From Aspidiotus rigidus (lineage: Eukaryota; Arthropoda; Insecta; Hemiptera; Diaspididae): a stretch of 64,000 nt of DNA. A program made the translations under genes and the position numbers. Positions 32,818 to 44,699 of this stretch are shown here, one piece after another. The notes under the pieces are model-generated. The model was not told where the DNA came from. It ran no database searches and worked only from the letters and a program-made list of their open reading frames with translations. Positions within the stretch are counted from its first letter, which is position 1. Each line of letters opens with the position of its first letter. The DNA is taken from positions 7,047,501 through 7,111,500 of the forward strand of contig JAVHKY010000003.1 of the NCBI GenBank assembly GCA_035079385.1, read 5' to 3'.

Positions 32818-33164
32818 CAGCTATCCTTTATGATTCTTAGATACTTTTCAACGCTGAACACGAATTCGTTGTCCGTTTTTTGCTAGCTCGTCACAATTTT
32901 TAGTAATCACGATCAAAGTTCTCGTTTACTTGCCGCGCGTCGTCGCGAAACACATCGACGACAGCAGCGTCCCTATCGAAAACGTTCGTTGCGTTCCGCG
33001 ATAGCGCGCGGCAAGTAGACGAGAATATTTGTTATGATTACGTGAATATTTATCGTGATTACTGAAAATTGTGACGTGCTAGCAAAAAACGGTCAACGGA
33101 TTCGTCTTCAGCGTTGAAAAGTATCTAAGAATCACGTAATAGAATCTGTGTAACAGGATAGCTG
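32818..33164. mobile_element. foldback MITE with long inverted arms
   Basis: CAGCTATCC at the left end and GGATAGCTG at the right. Arms of about 130 bp include ATTCTTAGATACTTTTCAAC and CTACTTGCCGCGCG-type sequence in inverted order; the loop carries CG-rich sequence (GACGACAGCAGCG). The right arm holds an extra ~15 bp near the end. There is no coding capacity and no clear target duplication. Confidence 0.75.
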
Positions 33165-33339
33165 TCCAGTAAAATAATAAAAGGTTCTTTATCACGTACT
33201 GATAACAAAACCGGTAAATGGATAGGGAAATCTGCTTCTCGTAACGTAAGCCGCTACTCGTGAGCAGCTACTCGTAAAAGAGAGGAATTTTTCGAAAAAA
33301 TAAAAGATCCTCGAGACGAACTACTCATCCGATTCTCAG

Positions 33340-33810
33340 AAAAACGACGGCTTCCTGAACGAATTTGAACGAGGAACACAGGAAACCTGTTTTATGAGTC
33401 AAATGGGATTTGGTATTGAAAATTCAATGAAGCCTAGACCTAGATAAAGCTAGTCTAAAGAAGGCCTAGACCTACTATAAGCATAGGCGCCGACTTCGGG
33501 GGGGCATGACACTTTTTGCCCCCCCAATAATTTGGTCGAAAAAAAATTATCTAGTGAATTGTACCAGGAATTTGGAGGGGCGGGGCCAAGAAAATTTTTT
33601 CGCGCGCTTTGATGCCCCCCCAATAATTTTTCGAAATCGGCGCCTCTGACTGTAAGCCTAGTATAATATAGTTTGAGAGTCTAAATTTTTCCAAGTCCCC
33701 CTCCTATCATATATGGCTCGGGAGTCGAAATTTTTCCAAGTTTTTTACTGGACGGCGGACGGCGCATGGCAAATTTCTCAAAAAGCCCCCCATAAAACAG
33801 GTTCCCTGTT
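33340..33810. mobile_element. dispersed TIR-like element with one 45-bp unit
   Basis: Inverted 18-mers CAGGAAACCTGTTTTATG (33379-33396) and CATAAAACAGGTTCCCTG (33791-33808) enclose CTAGTATA repeats, a nested short TIR element (33485-33645), and a single 45-bp unit (about 33690-33740). Outside the left 18-mer, ACGGCTTCCTGAACGAA is shared with 40.05 and 52.1 kb. It is a relative of the minisatellite-bearing element at 52.13-53.06 kb. Confidence 0.65.
33485..33645. mobile_element. short nested TIR element, 161 bp
   Basis: AGGCGCCGACTTCG at the left and CGAAATCGGCGCCT at the right are inverted with one mismatch in 14. Adjacent G/C runs (GGGGGGGCAT, GATGCCCCCCC) are also inverted. It lies inside the CTAGTATA-rich interior of the surrounding element. 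Confidence 0.6.
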
Positions 33811-34033
33811 AGAATTGCAGGTGCACATCTTCAAATACATTACTACAATATGGTCGATTTACAAAAAAATCCATCGGGTAGTTTCGGAGGAGTTCCGCGA
33901 ACAACCTGAAATTTTTTTTCATGTTAGTTGTGATCTAGGACCTCTAAAACGTTGAGAAAGTTCATTGCCCCCGCCCCCTATTCACCTTGCTACGGGTGTA
34001 ACACCTCACTTTTCTAGCTAGAAAAGTCGGTAA

Positions 34034-34267
34034 AAGGAGTTCATTGAGGATAAAAAAAAGGTGATCGCCTCTTCGCAATAGCCAATAGCCGGTGTGATCG
34101 TAGAAAAATCGCCTGGAAGAACAAAAGAAAGTCGATACTGCGCGACATCTAGTCGGAATAGTAGCTTTAGAGTTTGGTATACGTTTTTGCTAGACATAAT
34201 CGTAGCAACAGTCTGTAATGGAATCGCTTGATAAATAATACTGATGAAAGTGAGATAGGATATAAAA
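34034..34267 (+). repeat. ~225-bp direct duplication, copy 2
   Basis: Near-identical to 31047-31272, with a short tandem addition (CAATAGC repeated near 34074-34088) and scattered substitutions. It follows directly on the TTTTCTAGCTAGAAAA palindrome (34010-34025). Confidence 0.8.
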
Positions 34268-34269
34268 AT

Positions 34270-37240
34270 TTAACGTCCTCAATTTTGGCGGGAATCTGTC
34301 CTTCAATTACTCCACAATGCAATGTGAACTATTTCTCTACCACTGAATAAAATAAAATACGATGACTGAGCATTGTTGACTATATCATCATCAGCCGTGT
34401 ACGCTCTCAGCATGTACTCCATATCTTGATTGCTTCTTTCGATAAGACTCCGTCTCCGAGGATGATACGGACGTCTACGCGCGTATAATGCACTAATTCT
34501 CGCCTATCAATATAGATACGCAAATACCCTGACGAGTGCGCTGATCATAAACCGACAAGATATTTCCTGTCTTGTTGGCTGATTTGCTTTTTACAAATAC
34601 AATGTATAAAAATCTGTTTTAACGGTATTCGACCGCATTTTACAAAATGACTGGTCACTTTATGAAACGCCAAATTACACTAGCTGACTACGAGTTAGGT
34701 ATTTGAGCGAAAGAGACAAAGAAGCTGAAAGAAAATTATGAGAGTTGTTTGTTCGATTGTTAAGGTTTGGATAGCAAAAGCTGCCCAACTATTGCACTGA
34801 CACGCAACACGCTGTACGTATGTATCGTGTGTCGACATTTACCTATCACCCACTATGCCGAGCCGTCGGCCCCACTCCACATGACCTTAATAATGATAGT
34901 GACAGAAAGAGAAGTAGTCTGGGCGTATTTGCTCATTGGCGTGTCAACTTTAAAGCGTTCGCAAAATAATTCGAAATACTTACTACAAAACACTATATAC
35001 GCGACGATTGCATTTAATAAGATCGCTCGAATTGGCCGGAGCAAACAGGAATGAATAAATAAAAATTTACCGACTGACGAATTATCGAGACCGCGAGAGT
35101 GAACACAAAATCTAAGGAAGAAAGGGTGGTTGAACTTGGACCATTTGTTAAAATGACAAACGGTTGCCGGCTTGATTTATTTAGCGACATTTTTTCGACT
35201 ACCTCTTCATCTTTATTTTTCTTCTTCAATAAAGTTATAAATGGTAAACTATAAAGGTAATATATGCGAGTAGCTGATCGCAGACGACAGTGGTACTGCC
35301 ATATCATGTCGTACACGTTGACCGTTCACTGTCGGACAAACTACTTTATATCTTTTATTCCTGAGTTTTGTATCATTCTTCACCGTATCCAGAGCCTGCT
35401 ACCTTCGAAGTGACAACCGGTTTAGATTCGTTGAATTCTTCGCGTGTGTTTTTAAAATTTATATACTTAATTCTCGCTCTCTGTGCAGTTATATAGCTCT
35501 TCTTACAGAAACGTCTCTCGAGATTTGATTGGTGGCGAGTAAAGAGCAAACAGAAAAAATAATTACGAGGTCGTAATGCGCACCTATCAGTCTTTAATTC
35601 ATGCCAACAGCTCTCCACGGTGTGGATTAGGCGATATTATACGAGATGAAATATGGGATTTTTATACCGCAGCTCATTACGCAACATACCGAACGATGAT
35701 ACGATTGAGTCTTCACTTATGACGACTAACTTCGGACACATCCGAATTTAAAAGCATCATCCTCTATGATTTGTACTCCTGAAGGCTTAACGACTTGAAG
35801 AAACAGGTTTCTTCTTGGCGGTTGGAAAAGCTTTTCCATAAGTGAGTGGAATTTTTGAAAACACGTCTGGGAGCACCAATTTGTAATCACCAATTAGTGT
35901 AGACTTCCGTACAAAATTGAAATTTTTCCCACTTACGAGTACATGACTACACTTCTCGATATGACCGACGATTTATAAGTGATAGTATCTTTAAAGTATG
36001 AGCGACTCATCGTTTCGTTACATTGACTCAGGAGCAATGCCGTATCGATAAATGAACAAGATTCCTCGACCTACCCCTACGAATAGAGGAAGGTAAACAT
36101 GAATTTTTCAAATGATCGGTGGGATAGAGTGGATTTCTAATTCAACGATAGAGTACAATTAAGATGTCGATAGAAATATGAGTGTTTTTCGTTGTTCTGA
36201 AATTTTCCTTCTCCCTGAATCAGAGTCAAAGTCAACGTCTGCACCCTAGATTTAACAGAAGAATTGTTCGATCAATAAGAGAGCTTTTACTTTGCTCGGC
36301 TTTGGCTCGTTTATAGCAGCATCGTGCTCCTCTTATACGATTGGGACAATCTACTATTGATATAACTAGCAGAGTCGCGAAATATTTTAGTGGACGTAAT
36401 CAGGACTTGTACAACTTTGAATTCACAAAAAAAAAAAATACGATGAAGTTGAGTATTTATCATCAGTCAGACTGAATAATTGAGCTGCATAGCTGGCCAA
36501 AGGTTCATGTTGAATTAGCATTCTTCTAAATCTTTATTGATTTTTACAATCGGTTCGGACTTTAATTCAGTAGCAGAATTGATTCAAGGGCTAAAAACAG
36601 TCACTGAATGAAACTCTGTACTGCACTGTGCCTCTTAGATTCTTGAAATCTGTAACCTATACAAATTTAAATTTGAACAATTGACTTAATTCTACAAATT
36701 TCGGTACTCTGTGGGAGCTACTTTCATGATATTTAGTGCTCATTGCTCAACTAGGGCGTGTGCCTCGTTCTCTCGATGAAATTTCTATAAACAAATTATG
36801 TACAAAAATTCCGATCACCTAACTTTTAGAACCCATCAACCGATTGTCACCTGACATCGTCAATGTTACCGTAACGTGTACTTTTTTGAGCCGACCGTAT
36901 GTACCGCATCGAAAATAACTCTTAAATTTTTGATATGGATCATGTCATTGGGCTGGGGGTCAGTTGCAAATTCACGTGACGTTTTTTAACAAAAGATTTA
37001 ACCTTACCCTAAGTAAGGGATTTGAGGTATGGATAGTCTTTCAATTTCAATAATCGATTAGGGCCGATCGTTTGGTTGTAATTTTTTTAAGACTTCTTCT
37101 TGGTAGTCCCATGGTTAGCATTTTGTCAAGTCCTCTAAACAGTTCAAGTGTCCACCCCATATAATTAACTAAAGTTTCCACCCTCTTGATAAGTGTGTCT
37201 CGATGGTCGTAATTTTGAATATTTCTTATTCCCCCTCTTT
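34270..37240. other. no gene recognised
   Basis: Open frames are at most about 100 codons (34767-35054 +, 35014-35316 -), overlapping on opposite strands with no known domain. No repeat structure stands out. Confidence 0.45.
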
Positions 37241-37250
37241 ATATACATAT

Positions 37251-37530
37251 GTCGCAGTCACTTAGGGTAATTAGTCATTGCGCGAAAAGACTAGGCATTA
37301 CATGTAACGTAGTCAAATAGTGAAGTGAAATATTTTCCAGTCATTACGGGAAGTGTCGACACCTATTAGGCAAATACTGTAATTCGCTATTAGACTGTAG
37401 CTGAGATTAGTCATTTCATGTAATGACTGTAGGCTGTTGCAAGTACTGTAATTCAAGTTTCTTCGCTAGTAGACTGCATCTGAGACCAGTTATTTCAGGT
37501 AATGACTCGAGCTTGTACAAATACTGTAAA
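37251..37530 (+). repeat. left arm with internal 75-bp tandem duplication
   Basis: CAAATACTGTAATTCGCTAT...TAGACTG(T)AGCTGAGA...TAATGACT recurs as CAAGTACTGTAATTCAAG...TAGACTGCATCTGAGA...TAATGACT, and a third partial copy starts CAAATACTGTAAAT. The right arm carries a single copy, so the duplication arose in the left arm. Confidence 0.65.
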
Positions 37531-37544
37531 TAAATGTTCATAAC

Positions 37545-37920
37545 ATTCAATGCAAAGCCTTTGATGATACCCTGCTCACAGGCTACTTGGAAAACTCCAA
37601 TCCGGTCATCGTTTATTTGACACAGAAGATTAGGTGGATCTGCCGGACCTCGATCAACTTTTGGAACTGCGAGGAGAACATTATCACCTCCCTTAAAATC
37701 GGGAGTTTCCTTGCGGTGGTTTCAATCATTTTAGTGGCTGCTACCTTAATGCGCTTGCGGACATCTTTTCTCTCATTGGCGACAAATTTCTCTTGACGGC
37801 AAAGTGGACAGGTGACGCCTTCTTCACTGTCTCTACTTGTTGCTGGCGGAAGATTTTATCTACCATAATGGAACACTTCAACTATCTCTTCACTAGTTCT
37901 ACTCATAACTGACTCATAAT
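37545..37920 (-). pseudogene. KRBA2/Ginger-like integrase C-terminal fragment
   Basis: On the minus strand a Cys-rich segment with TCPLCRQEKF (around 37790-37812) is followed by a basic helix-like stretch. After a frameshift near 37690 comes GDNVLLAVPKVDRGPADPPN, then VACEQGIIKG. The V-P-x-V-D-R-G-x-x-D-P-x-N block is characteristic of the C-terminal domain of KRBA2-like proteins, derived from Ginger-type DNA transposons. The catalytic DDE core is absent. Because the match crosses a frameshift and the copy lacks the core, it is a relic. The family call is from motif recognition only. Confidence 0.6.
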
Positions 37921-38114
37921 CATCCTCACATTCATCGTTCACGTCACTTGGCCGAGAGGTCCGGTCATTACCTGAAATGACTAATCTCGGCTGCAGTCTA
38001 ATAGCGAATTACAGTATGTACCTATGGATGTCAACACTTCCCGTAATGACTGGAAAATTTGGTCATTTACTGTAGAAAATATTTTATTTCACTATTTGAC
38101 TGCGTTACACGTAA

Positions 38115-38755
38115 GGGTGTAGGACTTTTCGCCGCAGGATTTTCGACGCCAGCGTTTCGCCGCAAGAACGATTCTACGCAGGTCTTTCAGCCGCAGAAAA
38201 TTTCGCCGCCGACAAAAAAATCGTGAAAAAAAGGACATGCATGATCGTATTATTGCTCAAAATCCTGGTATAAAATAATAATTAAAAAAAAAACGTACCG
38301 CTAGATTAAACTCTGGCTCATTTTTGTAAGCCGACATAAGACCCTCTCCGTTGATGTGCTTCATAATATTTTGTGATAGATGAAATAAGCATCCTCCAAT
38401 TTCAATTGATGGGAAGGCTCTCAAGCTCTCTTTTACTAATCCGATTTCAAAGTCACCACGGCGCATAGTATCTGGCACGTTTCTTTGCTCTAGTAACAAA
38501 TTCAATAGCTTCTAACCGGCAAGGATTTGCTTCATGGATTGCTGTGTTACAATGCGAATTACAGTCCCACCACGTTCATGGATACGGTCATTATAATATT
38601 ACAATATGTAATTTACACATTTCTAACATACTATACGATCATGCATGTTCTTTTTTTCACGATTTTTTTTGTCAGTGGCGAAACGCAGGCGTCGAAAATC
38701 CTGTGGCGAAAATTTGGGCGCGCCGGAAAATTTTGCGGCGAAAAGTCCGTCCCCC
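38115..38755 (-). mobile_element. Mutator-like element (non-autonomous), nested
   Basis: Left end GGGTGTAGGACTTTTCGCCG and right end inverted GGGGGACGGACTTTTCGCCG; both continue with TTTTCGACGCC...GCGTTTCGCC blocks and ATCGTGAAAAAAAGGACATG-type inner arms down to CATGCATGATCGTAT. Flanks ACACGTAA (38107-38114) and ATACGTAA (38756-38763) match 7 of 8. It interrupts the right arm of the surrounding element in the middle of GTTAC-CGTAATGCCTGG. The interior is a remnant of a MULE transposase gene. Confidence 0.75.
38257..38505 (-). pseudogene. MULE transposase fragment
   Basis: The 82-codon frame contains DFEIGLVKESLRAFPSIEI then GGCLFHLSQN, followed by GLMSAYKNEPEFNLAVR. This is the second half of the MULE (Mutator-like) transposase core: an acidic residue in DFE, the GC-x-FH-x-x-Q motif with its Cys and His, and the conserved GL...Y downstream. 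The first catalytic Asp and the C-terminal part are missing, so it is an internal-deletion remnant and inactive. It lies centrally between TIRs, which gives the element its class. Confidence 0.75.
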
Positions 38756-38819
38756 ATACGTAATGCCTGGTCTTTTCGCGTGATGACAGATTACCCTATG
38801 TGACTGCGACACATATACA

Positions 38820-40760
38820 GATATGACATTTAAGTTTTTTTGCCAGCCCCCCTCCTACATGTGTAGTATATCAAATTTCTTCAAGTTCCCCTGTTACAGT
38901 TTTCTTTTATCACACTTTTTGAACCAAAAAGATCTTATATTGCTATGAGAGAACAAGGGAGATGGCTTAGGGCACCAATGCAGTTAGGAGCTCGCACATG
39001 CGTTTGTTTTATGGGTCTCATTATGATGAAATCTTTCAACTGTTTTTTGCTCATTCCACTCCATCCCAAATTTTACAATTCACGAAAAGCCGAAGCTTGA
39101 TAGTTCAAGTATTCTACTGGTGTCATTGGAACTTTCTTCCTTGTTTTGTGAAATAGTTCTTATCATTTTACAGTTATAGTCCAGAGTTCAAACCAAAACA
39201 GAATGTAGTCTTGAAACATTTTATATTTCATGGTTTGGCTAGATAGGTCGAAAATACCCAAATACTGATGCTAAGATAAAGACAACAACAAAAGAACGAC
39301 AGACAACTTTCAGTATATACTCTCAATTTCACATAGCCGCGCATAAGTCGGGATAGAATGACAGTGATTCTCTATCCTCTTCTTCTTTGCCTTCACTTGC
39401 TTCAAGTGATAGTTTGTATTAACAACTCTCCTTGTATGGCTCAAAAGTTATTCTTGAATAGTAAAATTTAATCCTGAAAGTTTGAAAGCGATTGGTTGGG
39501 TGGTCCTTCAGATATAGGAGGACAAACAAAGAGACAGACAGACAAAATTTCTGCTTTATATATTAGAATTATATTGACTTTATTTGAAGTTATTTTTCCA
39601 AGTCTCGTCCCCTCTCTTATATGTATGATTATGTTCACAGCTCAAAAGTTGAAATTCTTCCAAGTGCCCCTCTAAATTTTAGTTTTTCTTTGAAAACAGT
39701 ATTAACAAAATAATAAAGCAAAAACGACAACTTTTTCAACAAAGTTGAATTAGGGATTCAAGGAACCTCTTTGATGTTTAAAATTTTTCAAGTCCCACTC
39801 TTTTGATTGTATAAATTGTTTTTAATAATATACCGGTAAATTATTTTAGTCCCTTTCCTATCATTCAAGTATATAGCTCAAAAGTCGGAATTTTGTTCCA
39901 AGTTCCCTGTATAAGTTCTCCTCCTTCAACATAACTAGCTTGATATTTAAAACTTTTTCAAATTCAACTCCTGTGATGGTTGAAATTTTTCCAATTCCCA
40001 CTTCTGATTCAAAAAAAAAAAAAAAAAACAAGAAAGGTGGAGAACGAAGGAAAACGACGGCTTCCTGAACGAAATTGAATGAGGAGCACAGAGAACCTAT
40101 TTTACAAGGCAAAATGATTATGATATTGAGAGATGAATTCAAAATTGGAGTCCCGAAGAGTCTGAATGTTTCCAACTTCCCCTCCTATCATACATAGCTT
40201 GATATTCAAAATTTTTCGAAATCCAATTCCTTTACTAAGGTGAATCAGTTTCTGTCAAACGGCGTGCGGGACGCCAAAATTCTAAAAAGACCCCCTCTTC
40301 CTCTCGTGGAACATATCTCCTGTCAAAAATTTTGACATTCAAACTAAAGGATTTGTATTTTTGGTTACTATCCCAGTAAAAAACTAGGTTCAGTTCCTGT
40401 ATGTATATAAATGCGCTTAGGGTGAACTTTAGTACGACTTGAGATGTATGAAGACAGTTTCATTTTTCCGTATCGAACCATAAGTTCATTCTCTGGATAG
40501 AGATTGAGCTAAAGTCCTTCTCTGGCTACCTCGAAAACTAGAAAAAAATTGATCCTTAGATCTACGGAGGCTAAGCTAAGCAGGTTTAGGCCAAAGTATT
40601 TACAGCTTAGATAACGCCTGTTAACCTCGAAAGTCTTGGGACTCTAAATTTTTCCATACCTCACTCTCTCTTTATAAAACTCGAAACTTAGAATTTCTTC
40701 TGAAATTTTCTAGAGCAAAACTGTGAATAATTCTTACGCCTTCCACCGTTTGTGTTTGGT
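38820..40760. repeat. scattered decayed 45-bp motifs and one ~95-bp module
   Basis: TTTTCCAAGT(C/T)CC and CCTATCAT-ATAGCTC words recur near 38865, 39597, 39655, 39785, 39850-39905, 39945 and 40170-40210. At 40050-40140 lies the module ACGGCTTCCTGAACGAA...GAGAACCTATTTTA shared with 33.3, 46.7, 52.1 and 57.2 kb. A poly-A run lies at 40012-40028. Confidence 0.6.
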
Positions 40761-43700
40761 CGAAGCTGAACATTTTTCCAAATCTTCTGTTGTATGTTTC
40801 AACGGTCATGTAGCCCATTTTGAATATAATGAATGTAATTTGTCTGTATTTTGTTGTTGAGGACAGGTTGTGATAATGTAATTTTTACTTGTTTTTTTGC
40901 GATTTCACGAAGTACGTATGTTCGAAATTTTAACCTCAGACACCTCACTCGCGGAGCAGTCCTACTTCGCTCATTAAAACTCATGAATTTTACAATGAAG
41001 AGTAAAAAATTTATAGAACTCGTATCACATTAGAAAGTTGTGCACCTAAAACTGAGCCCTTAAGACAGTATAACAGGAAATTTTATCGTATATTTTTTTA
41101 TGTCAACTTTTATGACGGTCCATTGTTTGCAACAGAAATTTTGCCGTAGTTTCTTTACGACTAAACTAACTTGAGTCTCGTCGCGAGTAAACGTTTTAAC
41201 GAGGTTTGATTTTAAATTTTTAATACATTGTGGACGGTTGAGTGTCTCCATAAATCCTTGGCCAAGTGTTCGATGAAAGCACCTTATGAAAAAAAAAGCT
41301 GGTTTTCGCATCAAATTGCCGCGTTTTGAGAGAATCGCGGTGTGAAAAAATATACCCCGTCAGATTACTACGCCTATTCGTTCTACTTTATAATGTATTT
41401 TGAATGAAATAAGAAAGCTTCGTTTGGAAGACGCGCGGACATCATCTAATTTAGAATAAAATGCTTTCGTACCACGTCAGTACCGTAAGCGAGGGTAGGA
41501 GTTATCTGATGAACTAATTTCTTTTTCTTCTTGACAAATTGGAGTAAGCAGGATTTCACGCTCGTTACTCCAACACACATAAAACTATTTTAAATAATGG
41601 ACACATTATCATCAGGTAGGTTCGGAACGTATCGTCAAACAATGCTCGTACTCCCTCGTATGCGTGACCCTCGTGCGATTTTCAATGCGAATTTTACGTA
41701 TTCGTATGCGTTACTTTTTTTACTGAACCTTTGAGCTCAGGTTTCTCTATTTTTATTCAATTTATTAAAATTTATACAATGGGTAATAACGAGTTTGATT
41801 TGTGGCGTAGTAAATACGGTCACAAAGTCGTAGTTTTTCCCCTCTTAAATAACATTTAAGCGTTAGTCTTGCCAGTTGAAGAAATTACCACGAACGTATG
41901 ATCTAAGTTATTGTTATCAATGTCGTTGGAACGTTCTTCGATAAATCATGACATAACAAAGGGTGTAACATCTTATGCTAATTACTTTTCAAGTTATTGT
42001 TATCTTGAGTTCGTATTCTCTTTCATTTGATATCATTTTCACAATTATTTTATATGCATTTGCTAACTGACTTAAAAAGTGCATTTCAATGAATATCACT
42101 GTTCTAATTTTAAGGAGTGTAGGGCTGATGTCTAATAAAAGGTGGAACACTATAAAAAATATATTAGATCATATATTCGTCGGACTCGAAAAAAATAAAA
42201 AATGATTTATAGTTGACAATGTGGAAGTGCAGAAAAATTTTTCAACTTTGTATACTCGCATGAAAATAATGTCGTGGTATCGGCTTTCACGTGCCCAAGG
42301 TTGTAAAAGCCTTTAATAGTTTTCATGAGAGCCCAAAAAGGTCTTACTTGAGACAGGAATCATCTTAGTTGAAAACGACGCGACGAGCCAAAGTATGTGT
42401 ATTCGAAAAGGTGTGACACGTTATACCAAATGAAATTATTCCTAACGGGACTAGAGATGAAAGATCATTCCGTTAATAAAAATTATTATTGGGTACCATC
42501 ACGGTAGCATAGGTAGCAACGGAGTACGTATAACCACAGACAAGGTAGATGAGGTGCCTGAACAAATTGAAGGCATGAAAATATTGTTCAGTGATGAACA
42601 ACCGATGACAAGAAAGTATGAATGGTTCCAGAGGTGTAAGAGCCAAATGGGTCCGTTCAGTTTGCACTCAAGTTTACTATTTTTTGATATCTCATAAAAA
42701 TTGTGTTGGAAAAATTTGAAAAAGGTATGTTCGATCCCTCTGTACCCTCCCCCATTTTCGGAAACTTTGCAGAGGAATATTACTGATAAATTAGTACTTT
42801 GTGGCCAAAGCTAGATGGCTCTTCTTCCTTTTTAGGCAAAGTAGAATAGATTTAATGGCCGCGAGTCGTCTTCACAGGTTTCAAAGAGCTTGTAGATTGA
42901 AAATATGTTCGCAATACTGCAGGCAGTAATGTACGTCATGAATTCATAAGGTCTGCTACATCTATGTGTGTGATTCCCCAGTGGTACAATTCCATCGTAG
43001 TTTGAATGTTTCAATTGTTGGAAGACTACCCACTTCCTTTTTTCCCTTACAAATTGGCGGAGGGACTCCTCTGTGTGAGGCTACTTTATATGTTCCGTTG
43101 CAATGTGGTACAATTGTAGTTTTATTTCAAGACTCAACACGTTGTGAAATGCTCTTTTTCATGCCTTAGGAGAAATTTAACTCCTTGAGAAGTATACTGC
43201 CGACGGAAGATCCCCCCCCCCCAACGACTTGGAGCAAAGCAGTATCAACGAAAGATGAGTCCAGATTCTCTTACGTAGGCTCAGGAAAACACTCTTCTAC
43301 CTACAATTAATTTATTCGAAGTTGTCGACGATTCTGTTTCCGTTTTAAACATCCTTCGAAAAATATCGGTCATTCCTTGATCGTCGACAAAAATCAAGTG
43401 ACGTTACTCCGTTTTGAATGTGTTGAACATGCATTCTTTGTTGTCGTAAAAAATATGTCGTGATTTTCACTAATTCTCATTAATATTTTTTCAATATCAA
43501 AATGGTGAATCGCAATAACAAGCGCAAATTCGAGTAAACGAAGATTCAAGTTACATTTCTTAGTCATATACGCGTGTACGTTGGTATGTCTTTCAGACTA
43601 TGCCTCTTTCGTTCACATGCAGAATTATTATAATCTTGTTGTGCAAATACACATACATATTTCAATGAAGTGGAACACGATTTTTGTGGATTATCTATTA

Positions 43701-44110
43701 CCTTACCAATTCCCGAAGAATTGTTTCTAATTTTTGGCAATGTTCTTCAAGGTGATAGCCGTGAAAAATTCAGAAATTCGTCACACGGAATGTATCTCGA
43801 TGGTTTATGCAAATTTCTGTTTTACGTTTAATCTGACCATGTTCCTTCAATTTCGAATCAAAACGAAGGTTCCCAACTGAACTCATTTGTACAATTTTTT
43901 GTACCATTTAACAAAAAAGGTACAAAAAATAATATTCCGACATCTCAGTTCTATCTCTTGAATTTTCACGTCATAAAATTTTCCAGGACTCATTCTTTCG
44001 AGAGTTTGAAATATGAAAAATTATAAATTTATTTATTCAATGTTGATCGATCGGTTACTCTCTTTGATCGAAGTTTGTCTTAATTTAACAGTAAGGTCAA
44101 TTTCTCCGAT
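40760..44110. other. no gene recognised
   Basis: Short frames only. Near 42960-43160 GTGGTACAATT occurs twice about 140 bp apart; no further structure seen. A run of C lies at 43212-43223. Confidence 0.4.
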
Positions 44111-44111
44111 G

Positions 44112-44465
44112 TCAAATGGACGATAATTTGGTATTAGTACCTAAAATTAATTGACCAAATTCTGTGCTGCTGCCATCCTCCAACACAAGTATCGACATTT
44201 CGGGTATAACTTCAATGTCGGACGAATCTTCTCGAGAAAACCTTCTCTTTTTGGCAACCGCTAAATTGCAGTTCCCCAGGTATGCAAACTTTAACACAGT
44301 CAGCGGATACCTCTTACAGCCAAAGTGCTATTAGAGTCCTTTCTGCTTCTGTCTTCATATTCCTATGCTTGGTCTTCTTCGTGCAGAGTGTCGGTTGAGT
44401 AAACCATAGCGTCACTCTGCATTAGCCTATTCCATTCCGTATCCATCTTTGCCTTCATAACTGTG
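44112..44465 (-). pseudogene. relic of the unknown gene also found at 25 kb
   Basis: Upstream block (44363-44460): KAKMDTEWNRLMQSDAMVYS..., with an in-frame TAG after HEEDQA and a donor-like GCT|GTAAGA soon after. Downstream block (44112-44297): GNCNLAVAKKRRFSREDSSD, then VIPEMSILVLEDGSS, open for about 55 codons. Both blocks align with 24.90-25.21 kb. No domain recognised. It lies directly downstream of a LINE relic on the same strand. Confidence 0.5.
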
Positions 44466-44699
44466 GGTGCAAATGCAGAACACGTCATTTCGGAACTGGA
44501 TTTTGTGGCTGTCAAGCTACTCGAATGTAAGCACTTCATCGACCCCAATCTTTTGCAGAAACCGACTAAGCTTGCTCCATTCACACCTCGTACTCAAATA
44601 AGGTGTGCTGTCGTTCATCACGACCACGACGCCCTTAGTCGTAATGCAAACACGTTGCATGTTCAACTTTCCTCAACTTCTCTTAGACCTGTACTTGTT

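Larger units (their letters stand above)
37251..38810 (-). mobile_element. Ginger/KRBA2-like TIR element, non-autonomous, with nested MULE
   Basis: Ends GTCGCAGTCAC(T/A)TAGGGTAAT are inverted and continue for about 200 bp (GCGAAAAGAC(T/C)AGGCATTAC, CAGTCATTACGGGAAGTGT, GTAATTCGCTATTAGACTG). Six-bp flanks ACATAT (37245-37250 and 38811-38816) are identical. The interior encodes a KRBA2/Ginger-like C-terminal fragment on the minus strand. The right arm is interrupted at about 38115-38755 by a MULE. Without it the element would be about 0.9 kb. The Ginger link comes from the protein fragment; the 6-bp duplication is longer than the 4 bp usual for Ginger, so the class is not certain. Confidence 0.65.
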
